From NCBI GenBank assembly GCA_050692055.1, contig JBOGTC010000163.1:1-17057 (forward strand): a stretch of DNA of 17,057 nucleotides, read 5' to 3'. Below, in pieces: positions 1 to 7,047 of this stretch. Below the pieces are notes generated by a model. The model was not told the DNA's origin and did not search any database. It saw only the letters and a program-made list of their open reading frames with translations. This DNA is from JBOGTC01 sp050692055. GTDB taxonomy: Bacteria > Chloroflexota > Limnocylindria > QHBO01. The translations under genes were made by a program, and so were the position numbers. Within the stretch, counting starts at the first letter, position 1; each line of letters opens with the position of its first letter.

Positions 1-553
1 CGGCGCGCCCGCTGCCTTCCGACGTTCCGCTGCGCGCGATCGCATTCATCGCCGCCGTCGTCGCACGCCCGCTCAGCCGCTGGCCGGCGCTGTTGGCGAA
101 CGCCGTCATCACACCCTCCGTGGCGCAGTAGCCCGCGGTCTCGAGGCCGCCGGCGGCGTCGACGAAGGCGCGAACCCGCTGGGCGCGGGACGCGGGATCG
201 GCCGCCGCGGTGGCGTCGTCCCAGTGGTCGACGGACGGAGCCGCTGCCGGAGGCGCCAGGCCCGACCAGCCGGGGTCGACGGGGCGCAGGCGCGCCGCAT
301 CGGTGGCGGACCGGACGAGGCGGTCCAGGGCGTCGTCATCGGTCTGGTTGGCGGAGGCCGAGGTGACGCGGCCATCAAGGGAGAGGCGTAGGGAGACGGC
401 GCGCGCTTCATCGGCGACGTTCTGGTGAATGAAGCTGGTCGCGAAGCGGGTCAGGGACTCGGTGCCGGCGGTGACCGTGATCTCCGCCTCGGCATCGGTC
501 CCGACCCGGGAGAGCACGCGCTCCGCGATCTCGTGCAGCTGATCGGCGCTCAT
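1..553 (-). CDS. pmbA: PmbA/TldE-family metalloprotease partner, N-terminal part (cut by window edge)
   Basis: The frame starts at ATG 553-551 and stays open to the window edge, giving about 184 N-terminal residues (MSADQLHEIAERVLSRVGTD...). The N-terminal pattern is that of the PmbA/TldE half of the TldD/TldE protease pair: an amphipathic start, then EITVTAGTESLTRFATSFIHQN and LRLSLDGRVTSASANQTDDD. In characterised systems the heterodimer degrades unfolded peptides and matures some RiPPs such as microcin B17; TldD carries the zinc site and TldE does not. The ATG overlaps the tldD stop by four bases (ATGA), so translation is probably coupled. The C-terminal two thirds lie outside the window. 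The family call rests mainly on the N-terminal pattern and on being directly downstream of a clear tldD. Confidence 0.82.
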   Translation of the reverse strand, partial: MSADQLHEIAERVLSRVGTDAEAEITVTAGTESLTRFATSFIHQNVADEARAVSLRLSLDGRVTSASANQTDDDALDRLVRSATDAARLRPVDPGWSGLAPPAAAPSVDHWDDATAAADPASRAQRVRAFVDAAGGLETAGYCATEGVMTAFANSAGQRLSGRATTAAMNAIARSGTSEGSGRA

Positions 554-1990
554 CCGTGAACCCCCACTCGGATGCCGCGGAAGCGGCACGGTACCGCCGG
601 GTGGCCGGTATGGCCGACCTGCCCGGGCTGGCCCTTGCCGCAGTTCGGTGTGCCCCAGAACGTCCACTCCGATTCGTTGCCCAGCATGTCGAGCGAGCCC
701 CAGAAGCGCGGGCCGATGCCGGTGTAGGTCGGGTTGCGCAGCATCCGGCCGCGCCTGCCGTTCTTGATCTCCCAGCCGATCTCGCAGCCGAACTGGAAGT
801 TCAGGCGCTTGTCGTCGATGGACCAGGATCGGTTCGTGTCCACGTAGATGCCATCGTCGGTGGCGGCGATCATCTCCTCGAGGCTGCTCTCGCCGGGCAG
901 GAGGCCGACGTTCGTCATGCGCACCATCGGCAGCCGGTTGTAGCCGTCGCCCCGCACCGCGCCGCCGGCCGGGATCCCGGCCAGGGCGGCCGAGTCGCGG
1001 GCCGGAGAGCACGCCCACCCACAGGCCGTCCTTCACGATGTCGACGGGATGCGCGGGCGTTCCCTCGTCGTCATAGCCGAAGCTGCCGAGGGCGCCCGGA
1101 AGCGTGGCATCGGCCGTGACGTTCATGAGGTCGCTCCCGAAGCGAAGCGAGCCCATCTGCGCCAGGTCGAGCCACGAGGTCCCTGCGAACGCCGCCTCCC
1201 AGCCAAGGATGCGGTCGAGCTCCACCGCGTGCCCCACCGACTCGTGGATCTGCAGCGCCATCTGCTCGGAGCCGATGATCAGGTCTGTCCCGTCGCGGCT
1301 CGGGCACTCCGGCGCCGTGAGCAGCTGGCGCGCCTCCTCCGCGATACGCGCCGCGTTGGCCTCGAGGTCGATCTCGCGGATCAGCTCCCAGCCGCGGGTC
1401 CCGTACTGGCCGCGAATCCCGGGATAGCTGCGCCGCTGCGTCTCGTTCTCGCCGACCGCGGTGGCGTTCATGCCCGCGCCGCACTCGCGGATGCGCTGAT
1501 CGATGCGGTGGCCCTCGCTCGACACCAGCCACTTGCGCGTGTCCCAGACGTCGTAGCTGGCGTTGGCCACGTCCGCGCCGTGCTCGCGCATGGTGCGCGT
1601 GGCGTTGACGAGCAGGTCGCCCTTCTCGGCCAGCGGGACCGAAAGCGGATCTTCCCCAACCGGATTCTCCCAGCTGGCCGCCTCGGCCGGCACGGGCGCC
1701 AGCTCCAGGTCCGGCCCGGATACCGATGCAGACGCTCGCGCGATGGCAGCCGCCTGCTCTCCCGCTCGCCGGGCGGCACCGGCGTCGAGGTCCGCGCTGG
1801 CGAAGAATCCCCAGCCGGAGCCGATGAGGGCTCTGACGCCGAGGCCGATCGACTCCTCCTGGGTCAGGTCCTCGACCGCGCCGTTCCGGGCGCTCATCGA
1901 TTCGTGGCGGCGGTCCATGACGCGTGCATCAGCGTAGCGCGCGCCGGCGGCGAGGGCGGCCTCGACCGCGGCGGTGGCGTATTCGAACAT
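550..1990 (-). CDS. tldD: TldD-family zinc metalloprotease, interrupted by a one-base frameshift
   Basis: ATG at 1990-1988 opens a frame of 330 good residues ending DGLWVGVLSG at 1001. Homology then continues in another frame (RDSAALAGIPAGG...) from 999 to the stop at 552-550, about 149 residues. The combined length of about 479 residues is normal for TldD. The zinc motif HESVGH is at residues 249-254. The C-terminal part has GRMLRNPTYTG and GTPNCGKGQP, with the cysteine that is the third zinc ligand in the family. One extra C in the coding strand (GGCCCGC; plus-strand G run 999-1001) explains the shift. The N-terminal frame has no stop before 553 and is in phase with pmbA, so the raw sequence reads as one fused frame. 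No Shine-Dalgarno sequence precedes the ATG. The gene is either a sequencing/assembly error or genuinely broken; as written, the product loses the cysteine ligand. Confidence 0.88.
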
Positions 1991-2293
1991 GGCGAAAGGT
2001 TAACGCGGCTAACGGATCGGCACCGGCTGTCGCTGTCGCTCCGCTCGCTCCTCGCGGCGTGCTGGCAGAGGCGGTAACGCCACCACCACGGGCGCTATCT
2101 GCCGCTGGGCTCGCGCTCGACGCCATACGGCCCATGTGAGGAGCGCAACGGCGTTACGGACGACGAAATCTCCCGTGCGGCCCGCCACCGGTGCGTTACG
2201 CCGCCCTCCGATGGGGCGGGCGAGATAAGGCTCGGCACATGGTCCTTACGCGCCGCGCCGGGCCGGCGAGAATCGGGACGGCGCTGCGACGAC
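1991..2293. other. Intergenic region between nnrE and tldD with clustered TAACGC/GCGTTA hexamers
   Basis: No convincing gene is seen in these 303 bases. The hexamer TAACGC occurs at 2001-2006 and 2075-2080, and its complement GCGTTA at 2151-2156 and 2193-2198. The middle pair lies in an 8-bp inverted repeat, GTAACGCC (2074-2081) and GGCGTTAC (2150-2157). A weak TAACCT (-10-like, complement of 1997-2002) sits six bases upstream of the tldD ATG. A GC-rich imperfect hairpin near 2201-2221 has no T-tract, so it is not called as a terminator. Confidence 0.35.
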
Positions 2294-3205
2294 TCAGTCG
2301 GTGCGCCCGGGGCCCGCCGCGATGCCGCCGCCGGGCCGGTGCGCCGCGTCGGCCCGCTGCACCGGCTCCTGCCAGGTGATCTCCGAGATGCGGGCCGGCG
2401 GGAACTCGCCATCGGGCGGGACGATCTCATCCTCGGCCTCGAGCGGAATGCCGATGGGCGCCACGAAGTACCGGCCGGCCAGGCGCCGAGACTCGCGGTC
2501 GAGGGCGAACCCTGCCTTGGCCCGATGAAAGGTGACGGTCAGGTCGGCCTCGACCACTGGCTGGGAGCGCGAGCCATCAGTCAGGTCGATGCGGGTCGGC
2601 GTGTCGACGGCGAGGACGGAGCACGGGCGACCGGCGGCGCGGGCGTGGGTGCGGATCGCGTTGAGCAGGTCGACCGCGCTCGAGACGGGCTCGCGCAGGG
2701 GGCCGGATGCGCCGCTGCCGAGCAGGGCGTCGATGAGCAGCGTCGCCTCGGACAGCCGGGCACGAAGCTGAAGCAGCAGGTCGGGCGTCGGCGCCACGAA
2801 CAGCTCGAGCGAGCCGGCGGAGGCCATGGCCTGCAGCACGGTCCAGTTGTGCGCGGCAGCCGAGCCGCCGATGCGCCCCGCGTCTCCTGCCACCACCGCC
2901 AGGACCGAACGTCCGGCCGCCGCAAGGCGTCGCGCAGCCACGAAACCGTCGCCGCCGTTGTTGCCGGTCCCGCACAGCACTGCCACCAGCGACGGGCGGG
3001 TCAGCGGACCGCCGGGGCCCCGCGCCGTCTCCGCCAGCCTGCCGAGCTCGGTGAGCGCAACCTCGGAAACCGCGGCACCGGCGGACTCCATGAGGGCGTC
3101 CTGGGACAGGCCCAGGCGCTGGGCGGCCTCGTCCATACGCGCCATCTCATCGGCGCCGATGAGGACCGGGACGGAGCGTTCCGGCCGCGCGGCCGGCTCG
3201 GTCAC
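2294..3205 (-). CDS. nnrE: NAD(P)H-hydrate epimerase (YjeF_N domain only)
   Basis: The protein has 303 residues from a GTG at 3205-3203 that overlaps the cytochrome c stop by four bases (GTGA). The frame is open further upstream, but that part is the shadow of the cytochrome gene. The domain is the YjeF_N Rossmann-like fold that epimerises damaged hydrated NADH/NADPH (R- and S-NAD(P)HX) in the cytosol. Evidence is the N-terminal LIGADEMARMDEAAQRLG, the loop CGTGNNGGDGFVAARRL at 78-94, LLIDALLGSG at 156-165 with the catalytic-type aspartate D159, and the C-terminal RYFVAPIGIP. The usual D-I-P-S-G-L-D motif is diverged here to DTPTRID (201-207). The ADP-dependent dehydratase domain (NnrD/YjeF_C) usually fused in bacteria is absent, and the last ~40 residues are low-complexity. 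It is the last gene of the unit with the cytochrome and the oxidase-like protein. Confidence 0.87.
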   Translation of the reverse strand: MTEPAARPERSVPVLIGADEMARMDEAAQRLGLSQDALMESAGAAVSEVALTELGRLAETARGPGGPLTRPSLVAVLCGTGNNGGDGFVAARRLAAAGRSVLAVVAGDAGRIGGSAAAHNWTVLQAMASAGSLELFVAPTPDLLLQLRARLSEATLLIDALLGSGASGPLREPVSSAVDLLNAIRTHARAAGRPCSVLAVDTPTRIDLTDGSRSQPVVEADLTVTFHRAKAGFALDRESRRLAGRYFVAPIGIPLEAEDEIVPPDGEFPPARISEITWQEPVQRADAAHRPGGGIAAGPGRTD

Positions 3206-3666
3206 TGCGACTCGAGGTAGGCGACGATCGAGTCGATCTGCTCGGGCGACAGCTGCCCGGCGAACGTGGGCATCCCCATCCGATCGAGACCCTCGACCTC
3301 CGGCATGGTGCCGTCGATCCAGAGCGCGATCCAGGCGTCGGGATGTTCGGCCGCGAGATCCTGCAGGTTCTCGCTCACCGGGCCATCCGAGACGCCGGTG
3401 AGGGCAGGACCTACGCCTCCCTCGAGCGCCGCCCCATGACAAGCGACGCAGCCGGCCTGCTCATAGAGCGCCTGGCCCACGGCGGGATCGGGCTCGCCTG
3501 ACGCCACGGGCGCGGCGCTCTCGCCGGGGAGGGCCAGCGCCGGATTCTCGCCGCTCAGGTTGGAGGCGAGGTAGACGCCGCCCACCAGGAAGACGAAGAC
3601 GGTCAGCCAGACCGCCCAGGGCGGCACGCCACCGCCGCGCGTCTCGATGGGAGTGTGGACCGTCAT
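3202..3666 (-). CDS. Membrane-anchored monoheme cytochrome c
   Basis: The protein has 154 residues. A short cytoplasmic stretch is followed by one membrane segment at about 15-36 (PPWAVWLTVFVFLVGGVYLAS), then a linker and a single class I cytochrome c domain outside the membrane. The heme-binding motif is CVACH at 73-77. A likely axial methionine lies in RMGMPTF (M132, possibly M130), and the domain ends with the typical terminal helix LSPEQIDSIVAYLESQ. It probably passes electrons to or from the integral membrane protein encoded six bases upstream. GAGG just before the ATG can serve as ribosome-binding site. The stop overlaps the GTG of nnrE. The anchor is uncleaved in style: there is no signal peptidase site and no lipobox. 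The heme site looks fully functional, in contrast to its neighbour. Confidence 0.9.
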   Translation of the reverse strand: MTVHTPIETRGGGVPPWAVWLTVFVFLVGGVYLASNLSGENPALALPGESAAPVASGEPDPAVGQALYEQAGCVACHGAALEGGVGPALTGVSDGPVSENLQDLAAEHPDAWIALWIDGTMPEVEGLDRMGMPTFAGQLSPEQIDSIVAYLESQ

Positions 3667-3672
3667 CAGGCC

Positions 3673-5145
3673 TCAGTGGCCTCCCGCCGTGGCCGTGGCC
3701 GGCTGGCCCGGAACGGCGTACTCGGCAGGTTCGCCGCTGGTGTACATCAGGAACAGGTTGACGACCATCGCCAGGCCGCCGAGGGCGACGAGGCCGATGC
3801 CGGCCGCGGCGGTCAGCCGGTATGGGAGCAGGCCGGCGGCCAGGGCTTCGGCCGTTGCTCCCTGGCCGATGAGCGAGCCCTCCGCCAGGCCGCCGCCCAT
3901 GAGGGCCACGCCGGCGAGCGCCGCGCCACCGAATCCGGCCCAGAGCTGGGCGCCGGAGAGGATTCCGCCGCCCCACTCACGCCGCAGGAGACGCGGCAGC
4001 GCGTGCTCGGCGAGCGCAAAGGCGGCAAACGTGTACGCCCCCAATGCCGCGAAGACGAAGGCGCCGGCCTCCCACTCGGTTCCGCCGACCACGGCCTGGA
4101 CCGAGCGCAGCGCGCCGATGGCCTGCAGCAACGCCGTCGCCAGCAGGAAGGCGAGGGCCACGGCGGCGAAGGCGGCGCTGCCCGTGCCGAACAGCGCGGT
4201 CCATCGGCCCCGCATGGTCAGCAGCAGGTTCATCACCACCAGGAGTGCCGGCACCAGCAGGAGGATGGTGGCCACGCCGCCGATGGTGGTGATGACGTAG
4301 GGCACGCTCGTGTCGAGCATCATGGCCAGGCCGCTGAGCGGCGCCATGACCAGCCAGGCCAGCCAGCCCAGCATCGCCACGGCGGACGAGTAGAGGGGCC
4401 CGCCGGTGGTGCGCGGCACGACGTAGTAGAGCGTGGCGACGGCCATGCCCAGCAGCCAGAAGGCCTCCACGGCCCTCCCAAGATAAGCCGATGCGAGCGC
4501 CGTCGTCAGCTCCGGCAGCTCCACGAAGTTGATCGCCGCGTTGGCGGCCGTCAGCGCGGTGAAGGCGAGGAGCGCCACGGCCGCGTACCAGGTGCTGATG
4601 TAGGCGGACCTGATGCCCGCGCCGGTGGTCCTGAGAAAGGCCCCGGTCACGATCACGAGCGCCAGCAGCATGCCGCCGTCGATGAGCCACGGGAACGATG
4701 TGTAGGGCCCGTGCGCGCCGAGGTCGAAGACGTAGACCGATGCGATGCCGCCCGCGACCGACAGGTTCCACAGGCCCAGCGCCGCGTTGGCCGCCTTCTC
4801 CATGGCGAGCGGCCTGCCGAGCAGGCGCGGCGTGAGGAAGCAGATCGCGGCAAAGCCGGCGTTCGAGAGCCAGCCGTAGGCGATGGCATTGACGAAAGCG
4901 TGCTGCGCGCGCGTCGCATCCAGCGTGAACTCGAGGTCGAACACGCCGAGCGGGAAGGCCAGCGTCGCGCCCGAGAAGGTGCGCAGGCCAATGGCCAGCA
5001 GGCCGATGGCCGTGCCGATGGCGACCCAGGCGGCGGCCGCCACCAGGAATCCGGTGGCGGCGCTGTTCGGGGCGTCCGGAATCCAGCGTCGGCGGCGCTT
5101 CGGCGGCTCGTCGTACGGCCGCAGCTTCTTGGGGTTCACCGTCAT
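3673..5145 (-). CDS. cbb3/NO-reductase-type heme-copper oxidase subunit I homologue lacking metal ligands
   Basis: The protein has 490 residues from ATG 5145-5143; AGGAG lies 12 bases upstream. It has a basic N-terminus and about 12 membrane helices, as in CcoN/NorB. Recognisable family blocks include PYTSFPWLIDGG (about 147-158), LYYVVPRTTGGPLYSS (239-254), VVMNLLLTMRGRW (303-315) and ALPRLL (382-387). Comparison from memory with CcoN shows H82 (context TRAQH, matching R-x-V-H) kept as one possible low-spin heme ligand. The CuB helix Y-G-H-N-A-V reads YLGRAV (221-226), the CuB His-His pair reads AM (about 274-275), and the helix-10 H-x-H reads AFV (362-364). Only four histidines exist in the whole protein: 82, 145, 381 and the final residue. 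Oxygen or NO reduction at a CuB site is therefore not expected. The function is unknown; electron transfer or a structural role with the adjacent cytochrome c is inference. An ATG-initiated extension to about 5346 is possible but has no family similarity. Confidence 0.82.
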   Translation of the reverse strand: MTVNPKKLRPYDEPPKRRRRWIPDAPNSAATGFLVAAAAWVAIGTAIGLLAIGLRTFSGATLAFPLGVFDLEFTLDATRAQHAFVNAIAYGWLSNAGFAAICFLTPRLLGRPLAMEKAANAALGLWNLSVAGGIASVYVFDLGAHGPYTSFPWLIDGGMLLALVIVTGAFLRTTGAGIRSAYISTWYAAVALLAFTALTAANAAINFVELPELTTALASAYLGRAVEAFWLLGMAVATLYYVVPRTTGGPLYSSAVAMLGWLAWLVMAPLSGLAMMLDTSVPYVITTIGGVATILLLVPALLVVMNLLLTMRGRWTALFGTGSAAFAAVALAFLLATALLQAIGALRSVQAVVGGTEWEAGAFVFAALGAYTFAAFALAEHALPRLLRREWGGGILSGAQLWAGFGGAALAGVALMGGGLAEGSLIGQGATAEALAAGLLPYRLTAAAGIGLVALGGLAMVVNLFLMYTSGEPAEYAVPGQPATATAGGH

Positions 5146-5193
5146 GCGGCGAGGCGTCTCCTGCAGGCGTTGGGCTGCCGTAGCGGCGCGCGC

Positions 5194-5199
5194 ATTGTA
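5194..5199 (-). promoter_or_regulatory. Candidate -10 box (TACAAT) for the oxidase-like/cytochrome/nnrE unit
   Basis: The complement of 5194-5199 reads TACAAT, five of six matches to TATAAT, about 50 bases upstream of the ATG at 5145. No good -35 hexamer is seen 16-18 bases further upstream (the sequence there is close to CGCTCG). This would give a leader of about 40 bases carrying the AGGAG site. It is a pattern match only. Confidence 0.35.
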
Positions 5200-5296
5200 A
5201 CCAACGCATCGGCCCCCGAGCGTGGCGTCGGCACGGTTAGCATAACGATGACGTCGCCTTGGCGGATCGTTGATGCTGCGCGGGCATGCTTGGGCC

Positions 5297-5413
5297 ATGG
5301 TCGAATTGATCGTCGTTGCATGGATCGGCATCTCGGCGCTGGGCACGCTTGGCCTGTGCCGGGCGGCCGCCGCGGGAACCCGCCTGCTCGAAGGCGACGA
5401 CCTGCCTCGCTGA
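5297..5413 (+). CDS. Possible small single-pass membrane peptide (38 residues)
   Basis: An ATG at 5297 opens 38 codons to TGA at 5411-5413. The peptide MVELIVVAWIGISALGTLGL is hydrophobic over residues 2-20, then CRAAAAGTRLLEGDDLPR is a short charged tail, as in small membrane proteins. It sits between the divergent oxidase-like unit and the DinB gene. No clear Shine-Dalgarno sequence or promoter is seen, so it may be chance. No family is recognised. Confidence 0.3.
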   Translation: MVELIVVAWIGISALGTLGLCRAAAAGTRLLEGDDLPR

Positions 5414-5541
5414 TCTCACCTGGCCGCGAACCGGGGGGCGCGGCCCGGCTCTGCTGCCGCCGGCGGGGCGCGTTGCTGTAGGCGCCGGAGAGCCGCGATC
5501 GCCCGGCCGGTTGCAGCACCGGCATCGGTTGTCCGACTCCA

Positions 5542-5547
5542 TATACT
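5542..5547 (+). promoter_or_regulatory. Candidate -10 box (TATACT) placing transcription start at the DinB ATG
   Basis: TATACT at 5542-5547 matches TATAAT at five of six positions and ends seven bases before ATG 5555. No -35 hexamer is evident at 16-18 bases, and no Shine-Dalgarno sequence lies before the start. A transcript starting about seven bases after this box would be leaderless at the ATG. Confidence 0.45.
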
Positions 5548-5554
5548 CGTGCCG

Positions 5555-6079
5555 ATGACGCCCGATCGCGAGATCCTGGCGCTGACCCCGATCGCCGATG
5601 ATCCGGAGGTGGGTCACTGGCTGGCCGCGCTCGAGGATGGTCGCCGCGACACGCTCAAGGAGCTCGACGGCGTGACGCCGGAGATGGTCGACTGGTACCC
5701 CGATGCGCCCCTCAACAGCATCGGGACGCTGCTCTATCACATCGCCCTGATCGAAGCCGACTGGGTCGCCACCGAGATGCTGGGGCTCGACGACCCGCCC
5801 GAATTGGCGGCTCTGCTGCCGTGGCCTGATCGGTCGGAAGGCGGTCACCTGTCGCCGGCTGACGGACTGAGCCTCGCACAGCACACCGAGCGTCTTGCCG
5901 GCGTGCGCGCGTGGGTCCTCGGACACCTGAAACCGATGACGAACGAGGAGTTTCACCGCGTTCGCTCGTTCGAGCGCTATGACGCCGCGCCTGACTGGGT
6001 GCTCCACCACATCCTCCAGCACGAGGCGGAGCACCGCTCCCACATTGCCTGGCTGCGCGATGCGTCCGCCGCGCGGTGA
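5555..6079 (+). CDS. DinB-like (DUF664-type) metal-binding four-helix protein
   Basis: The protein has 174 residues from ATG 5555; an in-frame GTG at 5549 would add two. It fits the DinB/YfiT-like four-helix bundle superfamily: SIGTLLYHIALIEADWV (55-71) is the first metal-ligand helix with H62, and WVLHHILQHEAEHRSHIAWL (148-167) carries the H-x3-H pair (H156, H160) of the metal triad. The length of about 170 residues is typical. Members include thiol-dependent transferases such as bacillithiol or mycothiol enzymes and many proteins of unknown role; nothing here fixes the substrate. It is a lone plus-strand gene, convergent with the tRNA-fMet unit. A TATACT box seven bases upstream and the absence of a ribosome-binding site suggest a leaderless message. 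Confidence 0.85.
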   Translation: MTPDREILALTPIADDPEVGHWLAALEDGRRDTLKELDGVTPEMVDWYPDAPLNSIGTLLYHIALIEADWVATEMLGLDDPPELAALLPWPDRSEGGHLSPADGLSLAQHTERLAGVRAWVLGHLKPMTNEEFHRVRSFERYDAAPDWVLHHILQHEAEHRSHIAWLRDASAAR

Positions 6080-6256
6080 GGCGCATCCGCGCGGTGTTCG
6101 CGGGCAGCTGTAGCTAACAATCACCCGTGGGCCAGGTGGCAAAGTCCCCGCGGCGACAGCAGCTTTGGCGCGTCAGCTCGATCGTCTCGAGGACAGCATC
6201 GGCGTCACCGGCCTGATCACGGTCCGGCGATGTTACGCGCGCGGCCGGTGGGCAAC

Positions 6257-6278
6257 GAGAAAGCCCGCCGAGGCGGGC
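6257..6278 (-). terminator. Rho-independent terminator of the tRNA-fMet gene
   Basis: On the minus strand GCCCGC-CTCG-GCGGGC forms a six to seven base-pair GC stem with a tetraloop (6263-6278), followed at once by TTTCTC (complement of 6257-6262). It starts about 18 bases beyond the tRNA 3' end. On the plus strand no T-run follows, so it serves the tRNA direction. Confidence 0.75.
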
Positions 6279-6295
6279 CGTTCGTGGCGGATCAT

Positions 6296-6372
<77 letters not shown>

Positions 6373-6377
6373 CACCT

Positions 6378-6406
6378 ATGGTAGGCGCGACCCCGGCATC
6401 GGTCAA
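6378..6406 (-). promoter_or_regulatory. Sigma-70-type promoter of tRNA-fMet
   Basis: On the minus strand TTGACC (complement of 6401-6406) is followed by 17 bases and TACCAT (complement of 6378-6383). Seven bases then separate the -10 box from the first tRNA base at 6370, so the transcript starts almost at the mature 5' end. Matches are five of six for the -35 and four of six for the -10, with ideal spacing. It lies just beyond the stop of the GerW-like gene. Confidence 0.75.
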
Positions 6407-6420
6407 ACGCACGGCCACGC

Positions 6421-6753
6421 TCAGCGGCCGGCGTGGGCGCGCGCCTTGAGGATCGAGCGCAGCGCCAGGAGCCCGATGATCGCCACGACCTGCGCCCCGA
6501 GCACGATTCGATTAACGTCGAGCGCCGGCTCCCATCGCACTGTCCCTTCGCGCACAACGTAGGCACCGGCCGGCGCGGCCGTCAGGCCGAATCCCCCTCC
6601 GCCGTTCTGCTGGTTGTCGCCACCCCCTCCGCCGCCGCCTCGAACGCGCGCCGCGGGAATGATGAGCACGCCATCGCGCTCGATCGGCTCGCCGAACACG
6701 GTTCGCGCCGTCATCGCCTCGCGGACGCCCTGCAGCATCTCGTCGACATTCAT
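6421..6753 (-). CDS. GerW/YtfJ-family (Spore_YtfJ) small protein
   Basis: The protein has 110 residues from ATG 6753; AGGAG lies ten bases upstream. The family pattern is complete: N-terminal VDEMLQGVREAMTARTVFGE, PIERDGVLIIPAARVRGGGG (24-43), a glycine-rich stretch to about 55, GFGLTAAPAGAYVVREGTVRW, and a hydrophobic C-terminal helix (about 82-103, IVLGAQVVAIIGLLAL). GerW (YtfJ) is needed for germination in Bacillus subtilis, but homologues are common in non-sporulating high-GC bacteria where the role is unknown; it should not be read as proof of sporulation. A weak TATCCT box (complement of 6788-6793) lies about 35 bases upstream. It appears to be a single-gene unit upstream of tRNA-fMet. 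Confidence 0.85.
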   Translation of the reverse strand: MNVDEMLQGVREAMTARTVFGEPIERDGVLIIPAARVRGGGGGGGDNQQNGGGGFGLTAAPAGAYVVREGTVRWEPALDVNRIVLGAQVVAIIGLLALRSILKARAHAGR

Positions 6754-7004
6754 CGGTCAGCATCTCCTGCATCGGTCTGGACAGATCAGGATAGGGCGGG
6801 GCGACGGATGGGGCCGGGCCGGCAACCCGCCAGCCAGTGCTCAGGGCTCAGTTAGGCCGGTTGCGGCGCGATGTAGTTCGACCTGCGGCCCTGGACTGAG
6901 CATGAACCGCCCGCGGAGAGTCGCCGGAACACAACAGGGCCGGGACTAACAGTTGCCATGGCACTCGGTGACAGGATCACGCCCCGAGGAGCGGCTTAGT
7001 AGTG

Positions 7005-7042
7005 CCACCAGCCATAAATGGCCGGGGCACAGGGGCTGGTGG
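7005..7042 (-). terminator. Hairpin just after the dehydrogenase stop, possible 3'-end structure
   Basis: Perfect nine-base arms CCACCAGCC (7005-7013) and GGCTGGTGG (7034-7042) enclose a 20-base loop, starting five bases past the stop codon of the last operon gene. A smaller nested repeat GCCAT-AA-ATGGC lies at 7011-7022. No T-run follows, so it may be a 3'-end stabiliser or an atypical terminator. The remaining bases of the 6754-7047 gap show nothing else clear. Confidence 0.4.
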
Positions 7043-7047
7043 GACGC

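Noticed and set aside
1..1990. A genuine TldD-PmbA fusion protein
   Set aside because: The frame is continuous, but the middle ~150 residues are an out-of-frame reading of conserved TldD sequence, and pmbA has its own ATG overlapping the tldD stop.
3673..5145. Functional cbb3-type terminal oxidase or NO reductase
   Set aside because: The CuB and high-spin heme histidines are absent, and no CcoO, CcoP or NorC-like subunit is encoded next to it.
3655..5481. 608-codon open frame on the plus strand opposite the oxidase-like gene
   Set aside because: It is rich in Arg, Gly, Gln and Ala without any domain and mirrors a clear membrane protein on the minus strand; long antisense frames are expected at this GC content.
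6080..6256. Terminator or small gene downstream of the DinB-like gene
   Set aside because: Only self-complementary GC runs such as CCGCGCGG are present, with no T-tract and no credible start site.
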